DNA of 41,767 nucleotides from positions 1 through 41,767 of the forward strand of contig JAJTED010000022.1 of assembly GCA_021300535.1 (NCBI GenBank). Direction: 5' to 3'. Under the pieces are notes generated by a model. That model was not told where the DNA came from. It searched no databases and worked only from the letters and a program-made list of their open reading frames with translations. How positions within the stretch are numbered: the stretch's first letter is position 1; every line of letters begins with the position of its first letter. This DNA is from Planctomycetaceae bacterium. GTDB lineage: Bacteria > Planctomycetota > Planctomycetia > Pirellulales > UBA1268. Positions 1-7,835 of this stretch are shown piece after piece. Both the position numbers and the translations under genes were made by a program.

Positions 1-15
1 CCGGGTTGTCTGCAC

Positions 16-101
16 GCGGGCGGAGGCCCGCCAAGCGAACTGCGGCACGAGGCCGCAGGTTCGCGTGAAACATCCTCCCCGGCTCCCGCCGGGGGCTTTT
101 T
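16..101 (+). repeat. Remnant of structured dispersed repeat
   Basis: Three hairpins sit in a row. GCGGGC/GCCCGC lies at 16-31. A 12-bp stem at 35-64 pairs GCGAAC-TGCGGC with GCCGCA-GTTCGC around a five-base loop, with one bulged G. A stem at 76-95 has loop TCCC and is followed by a T-run at 97-101. The last hairpin and the following TGCC...CGCG tail match the right end of the 182-bp element found as an array at 25339-25767 and inverted at 31062-31222; the left half of that element is not recognisable here. The hairpin plus T-run could also act as a plus-strand terminator for a gene outside the window. Confidence 0.6.
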
Positions 102-416
102 GTGCCGTTCGCGCATGTCAAGCCGAGCGCACGACTGGAGAACGCTCAACAACAAACGCCGCGAGCCGAGGGAATGTGGATGGCCTCCCGTGGAGCGCCA
201 CGGATTCCCTCATCTGACGATTCGGGCTTCCCGGCAGCGGCGCCGGCGTGGCCGCCGCGGCCACCGCGTGGCTGGTTCCGAGGCGCTACACCTGTTTCAT
301 CTACCATCGCTGCCTGCATGCAGCGGCTCGCGCCCAGGAAACCTATGGCGAAAACGACCGTTCCGTCGGCCGGGGCAAGCGAGATGTGCGAGTTACGCCC
401 TATTGTTTGATGAGGG
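102..416. other. No supportable gene
   Basis: Open frames exist on both strands but have no recognisable family signature. The minus-strand frame continuing from the sulfatase remnant runs into this stretch without domain-like sequence. It is best read as spacer plus decayed sequence. Confidence 0.5.
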
Positions 417-1240
417 GTGAGTCCGCCTGCCTGTTGCCAGGCCTTCCGGCGGACGAGGAGATCCTGGGTGATCTCGGCATGCTGGGGCATCCGGTTGTTC
501 TTCTCTTTCAGGTCTTCGACAAGATCGTACAGCTCGGTTCATCGCCTTTGCCGATCAGTTTCCAGCGACCGTGCCGCACGACCCAGCAATCCGCCCCCGA
601 CGCAATGACGCCAGCGCCCGTCGAGACCAGCGTTTCATGCGGCGAACCTTGTCCCCCCCTTGGATAGGGCACCAGGTCGACGCCGTCAGCGGCTTCGGGC
701 GGTTTGCCGGTGGCCGCCACCACCGCCGTGGTCGGCAGGTAAAGGAAGAAAAGCCGCTGTTTGTTGCGTGCGATGAACTCCGCCGTCTCGCGGGCAATGG
801 CGTCGGTGACATCCTCCTCAAGAACATCCTTCTTGCCGCCGGTACGCTCGACCGGGCTTGGCGGCATGTAGCGGCCGTTGGTGTTGTTGAGGACCCAGAG
901 ATACTCGCTGCACCCCGCGTGGCGCGAGCCGGCCGGGAAAGCATCCCGTGAGCAACCCGGCCCGGCTGGGCACGCACCACGCCCCGGTACAGGAGGCGTT
1001 GGTGAACCGCACGACCTCGCGGGCCAGCGCGTCGATGTTCGGCGTGGGGATGTCGCGGCAGCCGAACTTGCCGACGTCGGCGTACCGCATGTTCTCGACG
1101 AAGATCATGACGACGTTCGGTCGCGGTGGGGCGGCGGCCGGTTGCGGGGCCGGTTCCTCGCCCACACCCCCCGGGACGGCAGCATCACCGGCTTCAAATC
1201 CCCAGGCCGGCTCCGTAGACGTGGATGCCCATGAATGCGT
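417..1240 (-). pseudogene. Decayed arylsulfatase-type sulfatase
   Basis: Three minus-strand fragments in different frames fit one sulfatase. The N-terminal fragment (about 900-1240) has RPNVVMIFVENMRYADVGKFG, a version of the metal-binding start of alkaline-phosphatase-fold sulfatases, and the formylglycine signature CVPSRAGLLTG. A second frame (about 540-905) carries TAEFIARNKQRLFFLYLP and then jumps to VDLVPYPRGGQG and a WKLIGKGDEP-like strand. A third frame (about 417-545) gives ELYDLVEDLKEKNN, the usual C-terminal end. The whole middle of the family (substrate lobe and the late metal-binding Asp-Asn) is missing, and at least two frameshifts separate the pieces, so no active enzyme can be made. 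The boundaries are approximate because the fragments grade into unrecognisable sequence. Planctomycete genomes usually hold many sulfatases, so loss of one copy is unsurprising. Confidence 0.8.
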
Positions 1241-1262
1241 GGCTCCCCGGCGACACGCCACG

Positions 1263-2036
1263 TCAGTCGCGGCTCCGGAGTTTCGAGAGCAGCCGGAGGA
1301 TTTCCATGTAGAGCCAGACCAGCGTGACCATGAGAGCAAAAGCCCCGTACCACTCGAGGTACTTGGGCGCCCCGCGATCAGCAGCCTGCTCGATGAAGTC
1401 GAAGTCGAGCACCAGGTTCAGGGCCGCGATCACGACCACCACGAGGCTGAAGCCGATGCCGATGGGGCCGGCCGCGTGGATGAAGGGAACCGGAAAGCCG
1501 AAGAAGCCGCCGATCATTGATATCAAATACACAAGGCAGATCCCGCCCGTCGCCGCCACGATCCCGAGTTTGAAGTTCTCGGTCGCCTTGATGAGCCCGG
1601 ACTGGTAGGCAAGCAGCAGTCCGGCGAGCGTCCCGAACGTGCCCCCGACGGCCTGAATGACGATCCCGGGGTACTGGGCCTCGAGGCTGGCCGAGACACC
1701 CCCCAGAAACAAGCCTTCCGCAAGGGCATAGACCGGGGCGAGAGCCGGAGCCCACGTGTGCTTGAAGCAGATCACCAAGGCCGTGATCGCCCCCACCACC
1801 AGCCCGCCCAAGGCCCAGGGCATCGCGGCTCCAGGGTTGGCTTCCACGGCCGAGAAAGTCTTGGACCAGGTGAAGCAGGCGGCCCCCATCGCCAACAGCA
1901 ACAAAAAGAGCGTCTTCTGGGCCGTGCCGTTGATGGTCATGACGCCGGCGGGGGACTGCTCGCTGGCCAGGTCCCGCCGGTAGACGCCGAAGTTCTCGAA
2001 CGTCTTGTCATTCAGTGTGGGGTTGCCGGTTCGCAT
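1263..2036 (-). CDS. Bax inhibitor-1/YccA family membrane protein
   Basis: The 257-residue protein starts with a soluble stretch of about 45 residues followed by seven hydrophobic segments, the BI-1/YccA layout. Family-like sequence includes YALAEGLFLGGVSA in the middle and a C-terminal acidic segment, LDFDFIEQAADRGAPKYLEW, before the last membrane span. Members are inner-membrane proteins implicated in ion (Ca2+/H+) leak and in protection of membrane proteases; the specific role here is unknown. The start is supported by a GGAGAAC ribosome-binding site about eight bases upstream of the ATG. The gene follows no obvious operon partner: upstream is a gene-poor stretch and downstream the sulfatase pseudogene. 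Confidence 0.9.
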   Translation of the reverse strand: MRTGNPTLNDKTFENFGVYRRDLASEQSPAGVMTINGTAQKTLFLLLLAMGAACFTWSKTFSAVEANPGAAMPWALGGLVVGAITALVICFKHTWAPALAPVYALAEGLFLGGVSASLEAQYPGIVIQAVGGTFGTLAGLLLAYQSGLIKATENFKLGIVAATGGICLVYLISMIGGFFGFPVPFIHAAGPIGIGFSLVVVVIAALNLVLDFDFIEQAADRGAPKYLEWYGAFALMVTLVWLYMEILRLLSKLRSRD

Positions 2037-2660
2037 GGTTCTGTTCTCCGGGACTCAGGTAGGGCGGCGACTGCTTGGAGAATAGCACAACCGGGGGGGT
2101 GTGAGTGGCCAGTCGTTGTGGCTCGCTATCGCTGGCTTTGTGTTCAAGCCGCGGCCTTCGCCCTCTCGACCTGCATCTGGAACGTGCCCGGCTTCTTGTC
2201 GCTGAGCATGAAGCCCAGCCAGGTGATCCGGTCTGGCTCTCCAGCACGGCCGACTTGGCCGCCGCCGGGAGCAAGTTCGGGCCCTTTTGGAAGGCAATAA
2301 ACCAAGCTGGTTTTCGCGAACTAGAGTTGCGGAGATCCGTAGATAACTCCAGCAGGTCGAGGCCCGGTTGTCTCGCTCAGGAAAGGGCCTGGATCATGGT
2401 CGTCGCGAACAAGAACCTGCTGAAAGAAGTGCGGAAACTCGCCATCCGGGACGAACTCCTGGTCATGCGGCTCCGGAGCAGGCTGGTGGTGGCCCCGGTG
2501 GTCGAGCAGGCTGTGGCCAAGCCCGACGCCAAAGGCTGAGCGGCTGGGCCAGACCCTGCCATGCCGCCTCGCGGATTTCCTGGGCCGAGCCGTACGGTCA
2601 TTCGCCACGCCGCCGAAGGCCCCGATGGCGACGGCTGCGCGAGGAGAGTCCGCACGACGG
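2037..2660. other. Gene-poor stretch with possible gene fragments
   Basis: There is no complete gene. On the minus strand, a short frame ending at 2143 reads DRITWLGFMLSDKKPGTFQM, which looks protein-like but has no start and no recognisable family; it may be the tail of a decayed gene. On the plus strand 2396-2539 could encode 47 residues (MVVANKNLLKEVRKLAIRDE...) behind an AGGAAAGGG sequence; I cannot tell whether it is real. The region lies between two minus-strand genes and next to the sulfatase pseudogene, so this end of the window may be eroding. Confidence 0.4.
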
Positions 2661-4880
2661 TCAGAGCAACAGGGGCAACAGGCTGCCGTACTCGTCCGTC
2701 CACAGTGGAACGTCCCGCGGCTTGCGGAAGCGTGGCGGCATCGCCTCGATGTCCTCCGGCGTCGCGAGGATGAACTCCCGATCCTTCGACAGCAGCATGT
2801 AGCAGTTGCGAAACAGCATCTTCTCCGGCACCGCCGCCCGGTAGATTCGCGTGTGCTGAAAGCCCTGGTGCTCGGCCAGCCGCCGGACGACCGGATAGAG
2901 GTCGAGGTAGGTGTTCGTGATGTGCACCGCCAGCACCCCCCCTGGCCGCAGGTGCCGATCGTAGATCGCGAACGCCTCGGCGGTCAGCAGATGGGCCGGG
3001 ATGGCGTCCCCGGAAAAGGCATCGAGACAGAGGATGTCGAACCCGTGCGGGCCGGCGGCGTCGAGTTCCCGTTCCAACTGCAGTCGGGCATCGCCGAGGA
3101 CCACCTCCACCTCCCCCTTGCAGTCGGCGAGATAGCGGAACCAGGAGGTGTTGCGGGCGACGTCGGCGACCTGCGGATTGATCTCATAGAACCGGACCCG
3201 GTCGCCGGGCCGGGCGTAGGTGGCCAGCGTGCCCACGCCGAGGCCGACCACGCCGATGTGGCAGCGTTCGGACGACCGCTGCACGTGCTCGATCGCCATG
3301 CGGACGCCCGAGCATTCGCCGTAGTAGGTGAGCGGCAGGTGCCGCCGGTCCGGGAGGACGAACTGGCTGCCGTGGACGATGTGGCCGCTGCAGAAGGTGA
3401 AGTTCGCGTTTTCGCCGCCGGCGGTCCGGTTCTGCACGCTGAGCGTACCGTAGAAGCTGCGGGCGCGGTGCACGGTGCGGACCGTGGCATCCCCGGCCTC
3501 GTCGGCAGCGAGCCGCCAGTGCCAGATGCCGAACAACGCCAGCATGCCGAAGATCCCGGCCGCCACGCGGCCCACCGGGCGGGACCACCGCACCGCCGCG
3601 GGGCCGGCCGCCGGCGGGGCCGCGGCCCCGCCGCTCGCCACAACCAGGGTTGCCAGCACCGCCGAGGCAAAGAGGCCGAGGGGAAACTCGTGGAAGGTCG
3701 TGAACACCTGCGGGGCAACGAGATTCACCAGCAGGCCGCCGATCGCTCCCCCCAGGGACATCGACAGGTAGTAGGCGGTGAGATGATCGGCAGCCGGCTT
3801 GAGCCGGGCGAGTTCGCCGTGGCACATCAGGAGCACCAGCGACAGTCCGGCGAAGTAGACGGCCGTCTCCACCCACCAGTGGTCGAAGAACGCCCCGGCT
3901 GAATCGCCGCAGAGCGTCGCGAACATGCCGGTCATCGGCTCGTAGCCGGCCATGAGCAGGAGCGTCGCCGCCGACGCCAGCCCACAGCCTTGCCGCCAGT
4001 ACCAGCGCGGATGGTCGAAGGCGATGATGAAGGAGAGCAGGTACAGGCTCAATGGCACGATCCAGAGGAGCGGCACGCTGGCCACGTTCTGGCAGACCTC
4101 GTTGGTGACCGCGAGGAACATCACCGAGGCGAGGGCGGGGAGTGCGATCCAGGCCGTCCGGCGCCAGCCTCCCGCCGGCGCGGAAGACACCGGCGACGGC
4201 GGCTCGTCCGCGGCAGTCCGGGCCCGCGCCGTGCGGACTTCGTTGACGCAGATACCGCAGCAGACCGCGAAGACGACGAAACAGATCGACCAGCAGGCCG
4301 CCTGCGTCCTGCCGCCCCAGAGCGGCTCGATGCACAGCGGGTAGGAGAGGAGCGCCAGAAGCGAGCCGACGTTCGACAGGGCGAAGAGGCGGTAGGGGGA
4401 GCGGCCGGCGATCACCTGCGAGAACCAACGCTGCAGGAGCGGACCGGTTGAGGAGAGAGCGAAGTAGGGAAGCCCGACGGTGACACCGAGGAGCACGAAG
4501 ATCCGTGCCAGCGGCGATTCCCCCGCCGCGCCGCTCGGCCGCAGCCACGCCGGGGGCATGATCCGTGTCAGCAGCACGGCCGCGACCGCGACAGTGAGCA
4601 GGCCGACATGGACCTGACACTGCCGCGTGGCGGAGAGCCGCGATGTCGTCAGGTGCGCGTAGAGGTAGCCGCCAAAGAGCACCGCCTGGAAGAAGAGCAT
4701 CGCCGCCGTCCAGACGGCGGGGCTGCCGCCGAACCAAGGGAGGATGAACTTGCTGATCAGCGGCTGAACTTGGAAGAGCAGGAAGGCGCTGGTGAATACC
4801 GTCAGAGCGAATATCGGAACCAGCCAGCGTTCACGATTGCGGGAGGTCGCCATGGGGCCAACGGTGGAGTGCATGCGCAT
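2661..4880 (-). CDS. Polytopic membrane protein with spermidine-synthase-like domain
   Basis: This 739-residue protein has two parts. Roughly residues 20-480 form a series of ten or more membrane segments. Residues about 530-730 form a Rossmann methyltransferase-like domain of the spermidine synthase type: GVVGLGVGTLATYA (nucleotide loop), RFYEINPQVADVA (acidic end of strand 2), GDARLQLE, and DILCLDAFSGDAIPAHLLT, where the Asp-Ala-Phe segment matches the aminopropyltransferase active-site region. Proteins with this fusion are common in planctomycetes and other bacteria and are annotated as fused MFS/spermidine synthase; the true substrate is not established. The first ATG is used here, but an internal ATG at 4853 (MATSRNRERW) is an equally plausible start because neither has a clear ribosome-binding site. 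The next upstream genes on the same strand encode small Cys-rich proteins. Confidence 0.85.
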   Translation of the reverse strand: MRMHSTVGPMATSRNRERWLVPIFALTVFTSAFLLFQVQPLISKFILPWFGGSPAVWTAAMLFFQAVLFGGYLYAHLTTSRLSATRQCQVHVGLLTVAVAAVLLTRIMPPAWLRPSGAAGESPLARIFVLLGVTVGLPYFALSSTGPLLQRWFSQVIAGRSPYRLFALSNVGSLLALLSYPLCIEPLWGGRTQAACWSICFVVFAVCCGICVNEVRTARARTAADEPPSPVSSAPAGGWRRTAWIALPALASVMFLAVTNEVCQNVASVPLLWIVPLSLYLLSFIIAFDHPRWYWRQGCGLASAATLLLMAGYEPMTGMFATLCGDSAGAFFDHWWVETAVYFAGLSLVLLMCHGELARLKPAADHLTAYYLSMSLGGAIGGLLVNLVAPQVFTTFHEFPLGLFASAVLATLVVASGGAAAPPAAGPAAVRWSRPVGRVAAGIFGMLALFGIWHWRLAADEAGDATVRTVHRARSFYGTLSVQNRTAGGENANFTFCSGHIVHGSQFVLPDRRHLPLTYYGECSGVRMAIEHVQRSSERCHIGVVGLGVGTLATYARPGDRVRFYEINPQVADVARNTSWFRYLADCKGEVEVVLGDARLQLERELDAAGPHGFDILCLDAFSGDAIPAHLLTAEAFAIYDRHLRPGGVLAVHITNTYLDLYPVVRRLAEHQGFQHTRIYRAAVPEKMLFRNCYMLLSKDREFILATPEDIEAMPPRFRKPRDVPLWTDEYGSLLPLLL

Positions 4881-4895
4881 CGCCAGCGAGGGAGT

Positions 4896-5180
4896 CTACC
4901 ACGGTCCCCAGCGGCACGCGGCTAACAGCCACCAGATCGCGATGCCGAGGCAGACCAGGGCCGTCGCGATAACCCAGGTTGGTTTTCCCTGGCCGGCATG
5001 GTCCTCCGCCGAGATATACCGCTCGCAGTATGGACACCGCGGCGAATCCTCGAGGATTTCACGCCGACAATACGGACAGGGAACGGTCGGTTCATCGTCG
5101 GAGTCCTGCTCGGCGCCAAAATCGGCGTCGTCTTCCTCCCAGTCGCCTTCCTCCCAGACTTGGTCGCGATGCGGCGTCAT
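4896..5180 (-). CDS. Small zinc-ribbon membrane protein
   Basis: The 94-residue protein has an acidic N-terminus (WEEGDWEEDDADF), then two CPYC knuckles (CPYCRREIL and CPYCERYIS) that should form one zinc ribbon, and a single C-terminal membrane span (WVIATALVCLGIAIWWLLAA). The arrangement suggests a tail-anchored protein with a cytoplasmic metal-binding head. It overlaps the stop codon of the upstream DUF5522 gene by four bases (ATGA), so the two are translationally coupled. No function can be assigned beyond zinc binding. Confidence 0.75.
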   Translation of the reverse strand: MTPHRDQVWEEGDWEEDDADFGAEQDSDDEPTVPCPYCRREILEDSPRCPYCERYISAEDHAGQGKPTWVIATALVCLGIAIWWLLAACRWGPW

Positions 5181-5365
5181 AGGCGGACCTTCGTGCTTCC
5201 CTCGACGTGCCTGGGCTCGTAGGGACAGTGCCGACAGCCCGAGCCGCAGCAGAAGCCCCGCTTCACGTGGTAGGCGGCCGTATAGACCAGCAGGCCGTTC
5301 TCGAAATACCAGTCGGGCTGCGGCAGGGCTTTTTGGTCGTCATGATCCGGGACTTCGGATGGCAT
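5177..5365 (-). CDS. DUF5522-type Cys-rich small protein
   Basis: The 62-residue protein carries the signature YFENGLLVYTAAYHVKRGFC followed by CGSGCRHCPY. That is the conserved core of small DUF5522-like proteins, with five clustered cysteines that probably bind metal. No biochemical role is known for the family. A strong ribosome-binding site (GGAGGGG, six bases before the ATG) supports this start. The gene overlaps the following zinc-ribbon gene by four bases. Confidence 0.8.
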   Translation of the reverse strand: MPSEVPDHDDQKALPQPDWYFENGLLVYTAAYHVKRGFCCGSGCRHCPYEPRHVEGSTKVRL

Positions 5366-5368
5366 GCT

Positions 5369-5749
5369 TCAGCCCCTCCCCAGGCCCCAGGTCGCAGGGC
5401 TCGTTCCCGGAACCGGCTGCAGGGCCAGCGTGTCGTCCGGATTGTCGGCCACCAGGGGTTTCGCAGAGCCGAGGTCGAGGTTCCATGCGTTGAGCAATGG
5501 GCCGGTCATGGGGCTTCCGGGTTCATGGACTTTGAGACAATCAAACAGCTGATTGGCGGCGACGGGTGGGCTCCCGGTCAAGAGGCCGTTCTTTTTGCGG
5601 GCGGGACGGCTTTTTGATGGCTCCCTCCCGCGTCCCGGTCCGGACACCACTGCGGCGACGGCACGCGACGGCCGCGTGGGCCGCCGGTATGATCTGGAAC
5701 GTCCCGCAGCGAACTTTCGCGCCGCACCCTTCCCCCGGAGCCGCACCCG
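5369..5749 (-). other. Possible short or broken frame upstream of DUF5522 gene
   Basis: A minus-strand frame ends at 5369, three bases before the DUF5522 start, and reads protein-like for its last 60 residues (LLNAWNLDLGSAKPLVADNP, then TLALQPVPGTSP). The only ATG near the end is at 5509, giving 46 residues; longer versions need non-ATG starts and would run antisense into the gene at 5750. It may be a small gene or a decayed remnant. The remaining sequence up to 5749 should hold the plus-strand promoter for the next gene, but I see no clear boxes. Confidence 0.25.
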
Positions 5750-6352
5750 ATGACCGACGCCGTGTCCGAGACCAAGGCCTGCGACCTGCTGGCTCGCCTG
5801 TTCAAGTCGCGGGGGTATGCCGTGTCGCGGAACGTGATGTTTCGTGAGTATGGCGTCGAGTTTCACGCCGACGGCTGGGATCCGCGGGCCCGGGTGGGCT
5901 TCGAGTTTCTCTCCAGCGAAGACGAGGACCACGACGACCTGACGCTCGCGGAGTATCAGACCTTGATGGCCGCCCAGAAGCGGGGCGAGTTGTCGCTGTT
6001 CATCATCGACGAGGTCGAGCCGCTCTCCGCCGCCGACCTGCTGCGTGCGGCGACGGACTTTCTCGACGAGGTCGCCGCGGCCAAGGTCCGCCGCGTGTCC
6101 CGGAGTCCGCAGCCGGCCCGGAAGGGCCGCGCGGCGAAGCAGCCGACGGCGCGGCCCTCCGGCGTGAAGCCCGCCACGTCGGCGGGGCAGCGGGCGGCCA
6201 AACCTGCGGCAAAGAAAGCCGCGGTCAAGAAATTGGCCGCCAAGAAATCGGCCGCAAAAACGACGGCCCAGAAGAAGACCGCCACGCCGAAGACTCCGGC
6301 GCGGGCGGTGGCGAAGCAGCGGCAGGCGGTTCGCGGCGGACGTCGAGCCTGA
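5750..6352 (+). CDS. Unknown domain with Lys/Ala-rich histone-H1-like tail
   Basis: This 200-residue protein splits in two. Residues 1-115 look globular: two helices, then SRGYAVSRNVMFREYGVEFH and RARVGFEFLSSEDED, an alternating strand pattern that loosely recalls the PD-(D/E)xK nuclease core but without a convincing catalytic triad, followed by an acidic stretch. Residues 116-200 are almost entirely Lys, Ala, Arg, Pro and Thr with repeated AAKK/AKKS units, like histone H1 and bacterial H1-like tails that bind DNA. Base composition does not differ obviously from the neighbours. It is a single gene with divergent neighbours. I do not recognise the N-terminal family; a nucleoid-associated or DNA-processing role is an inference from the tail only. 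Confidence 0.8.
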   Translation: MTDAVSETKACDLLARLFKSRGYAVSRNVMFREYGVEFHADGWDPRARVGFEFLSSEDEDHDDLTLAEYQTLMAAQKRGELSLFIIDEVEPLSAADLLRAATDFLDEVAAAKVRRVSRSPQPARKGRAAKQPTARPSGVKPATSAGQRAAKPAAKKAAVKKLAAKKSAAKTTAQKKTATPKTPARAVAKQRQAVRGGRRA

Positions 6353-6659
6353 TCCATCGGGACGGATCGCCAGGCTTCCGCCTTGTGCTGTTGCGCGTTC
6401 TCTATTTCGACGGCCTCATGCCGTGAAAAGGCGCCTGCATTCCGGCTGGAGCGGCGGTCTCCGACCGTCGAATCCGGCCTGTGTCTCCACGCCCCGCATT
6501 CGCAAGCCTGGAGGCTTGCGCCACGGAGCGGCAGTCTCCGAACGGAACGGGAATGCGCCGATCCGCGCAACATCAAAACTTGCGGGCTGGAACTCGGCGT
6601 CGAGGCCCGAGGAACTGCACGCCCGCGGCGGCGATCCCGCGTTGCGAACGGCGTGACCG
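6353..6659. repeat. Intergenic palindromic repeats
   Basis: This stretch between convergent genes has no gene. It holds two copies of a motif reading GGAGCGGCGGTCTCCGA (6448-6464 and, with one change, 6525-6541) flanking a near-perfect palindrome, CGCAAGCCTGGAGGCTTGCG, at 6501-6520. The same GGAG...CTCC motif occurs on the other strand at 25781-25795. They resemble extragenic palindromic repeats and may act as bidirectional terminators here. Confidence 0.6.
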
Positions 6660-7601
6660 TCAACCGTCGACGAGGGCGAGCGTGTCGGCGAACGACCGCA
6701 GTCCGGCCGTGGCGCCGATTCCCGTGACGCAGCAGGCGGCCGTCGCGGCGCCGAGCAGGCCGGCTTGACGAATCTCCATGCCGCGGAGCAGGCCCGTCAG
6801 GAGCCCGGCAAGGAAGGAATCGCCGGCCCCCGTCGTGTCGGCGACGGGGCCGGGAGCCGGCACGCAGGGGATCTCCAGAAACTCGCCGGCCGCGGGCGAG
6901 AGCAGGGTGCCACGGGTGCCGAGTTTCACGCCGAGAATCCCCGGTGCGCCGCAGGCACGGTAGCGTTCCACGATCGCCCGCGGGTCGGCCAGGCCGGTCT
7001 GGTGCTCGGCTTCATCAAGACTCGGTACATAGACATCTACATGGGGTAGCGCGGCGGCGAGGGGGGCGAACGGCCCGCCCGAGCCGGCCGTCTCGACCGT
7101 CACCAGGCAGCCCGTGGCTTTCACGGTCTGCACCGCCGCGGCGAGGCCTTGCTCCAGGCCCGGCAGCAGTCCATGGTAGCCGAGGATGGCCATCCGACAG
7201 CCGCCGAAGTGCGGTGCGAGACGGCGGATGAACGCCAGGTCGATGGCCGCCGGCGCGCCGACGTGGTGCGCGAAGCTCCGCTCCCCGCCCGGGTCGATGA
7301 GCACTGCGGTCGTGCTCGTGGCCAGGGTGGCGTGCGTCTCGACTGCCGCGACGTCGATGCCCTCGGCCACCAGCCGGGCGCGGACCATGTCGCCCCAGGG
7401 ATCGTCGCCGACCAGGCTCGCGGCCGCGACCCGCATGCCGAGCCGCCGCATCGCGGTCCCGGTGTTGCAGACGATGCCGCCGGTGGTGACCGCGATGGGG
7501 TCGACGTGAATCAGCCGGCCCCCGCCGATCGGCGCTGCCAGGCCGACCGGTTTGACGAGGATGTCGGCCACGCATGTGCCGCAGATCAGGGCGTCGTGCA
7601 T
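6660..7601 (-). CDS. PfkB/ribokinase-family carbohydrate kinase
   Basis: The 313-residue protein has the ribokinase fold signatures: VTTGGIVCNTGTAMRRLG near the N-terminus (substrate-binding Gly-Gly region) and DTTGAGDSFLAGLLTGLL near the C-terminus, which contains the catalytic Asp and anion hole. The enzyme phosphorylates a sugar or sugar derivative with ATP; the substrate cannot be read from sequence. The chosen ATG at 7601 has GGAG eight bases upstream; a longer open frame to 7691 lacks support. The gene is divergent from an aldolase-like, oxidoreductase, RidA and GntP gene set, so it may phosphorylate the compound imported by GntP, with the aldolase cleaving the product. A 108-bp element shared with the 16 kb region lies just upstream. 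Confidence 0.9.
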   Translation of the reverse strand: MHDALICGTCVADILVKPVGLAAPIGGGRLIHVDPIAVTTGGIVCNTGTAMRRLGMRVAAASLVGDDPWGDMVRARLVAEGIDVAAVETHATLATSTTAVLIDPGGERSFAHHVGAPAAIDLAFIRRLAPHFGGCRMAILGYHGLLPGLEQGLAAAVQTVKATGCLVTVETAGSGGPFAPLAAALPHVDVYVPSLDEAEHQTGLADPRAIVERYRACGAPGILGVKLGTRGTLLSPAAGEFLEIPCVPAPGPVADTTGAGDSFLAGLLTGLLRGMEIRQAGLLGAATAACCVTGIGATAGLRSFADTLALVDG

Positions 7602-7643
7602 GTGGACTCCGAAAAGCGAAACGGCGGCGGCTGGTCGCGGCGC

Positions 7644-7775
7644 TCGCGAACGAGTTGTGCTTGGAAAAAGTCTTCCAAGCCCTTTTTCCACGTGGCGGAC
7701 CGGCGGATAAGCCGAAGTTGTCCACGGTCATCTGGCGCCGCGACCTGCGGCGGCAGACTTGATCCACGGGCTGCT
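7644..7775 (-). repeat. Copy A of 108-bp intergenic element
   Basis: Positions 7668-7775 align without gaps to 16081-16188 (83 of 108 bases identical by hand count). A further shared TCGCGAACGA lies at 7644-7653. Mismatches are spread evenly over the three codon positions, so the element is not conserved as protein. AAGTCT (7668-7673) and AGACTT (7755-7760) can pair, and a separate hairpin GCTTGGAA/TTCCAAGC lies at 7659-7680. It sits between divergent genes, 67 bases before the kinase start. It could be a promoter/leader region, a structured RNA or a small mobile repeat. Confidence 0.6.
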
Positions 7776-7835
7776 AGGCTACACTCTGTCGGCCCCAAGG
7801 CACACCTCCCCGCCGCCTCCGCAGGTTCAAACATC

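Noticed and set aside
2396..2539. Short plus-strand gene of 47 codons
   Set aside because: Only a weak upstream purine tract and no recognisable family; kept as a note in the gene-poor stretch.
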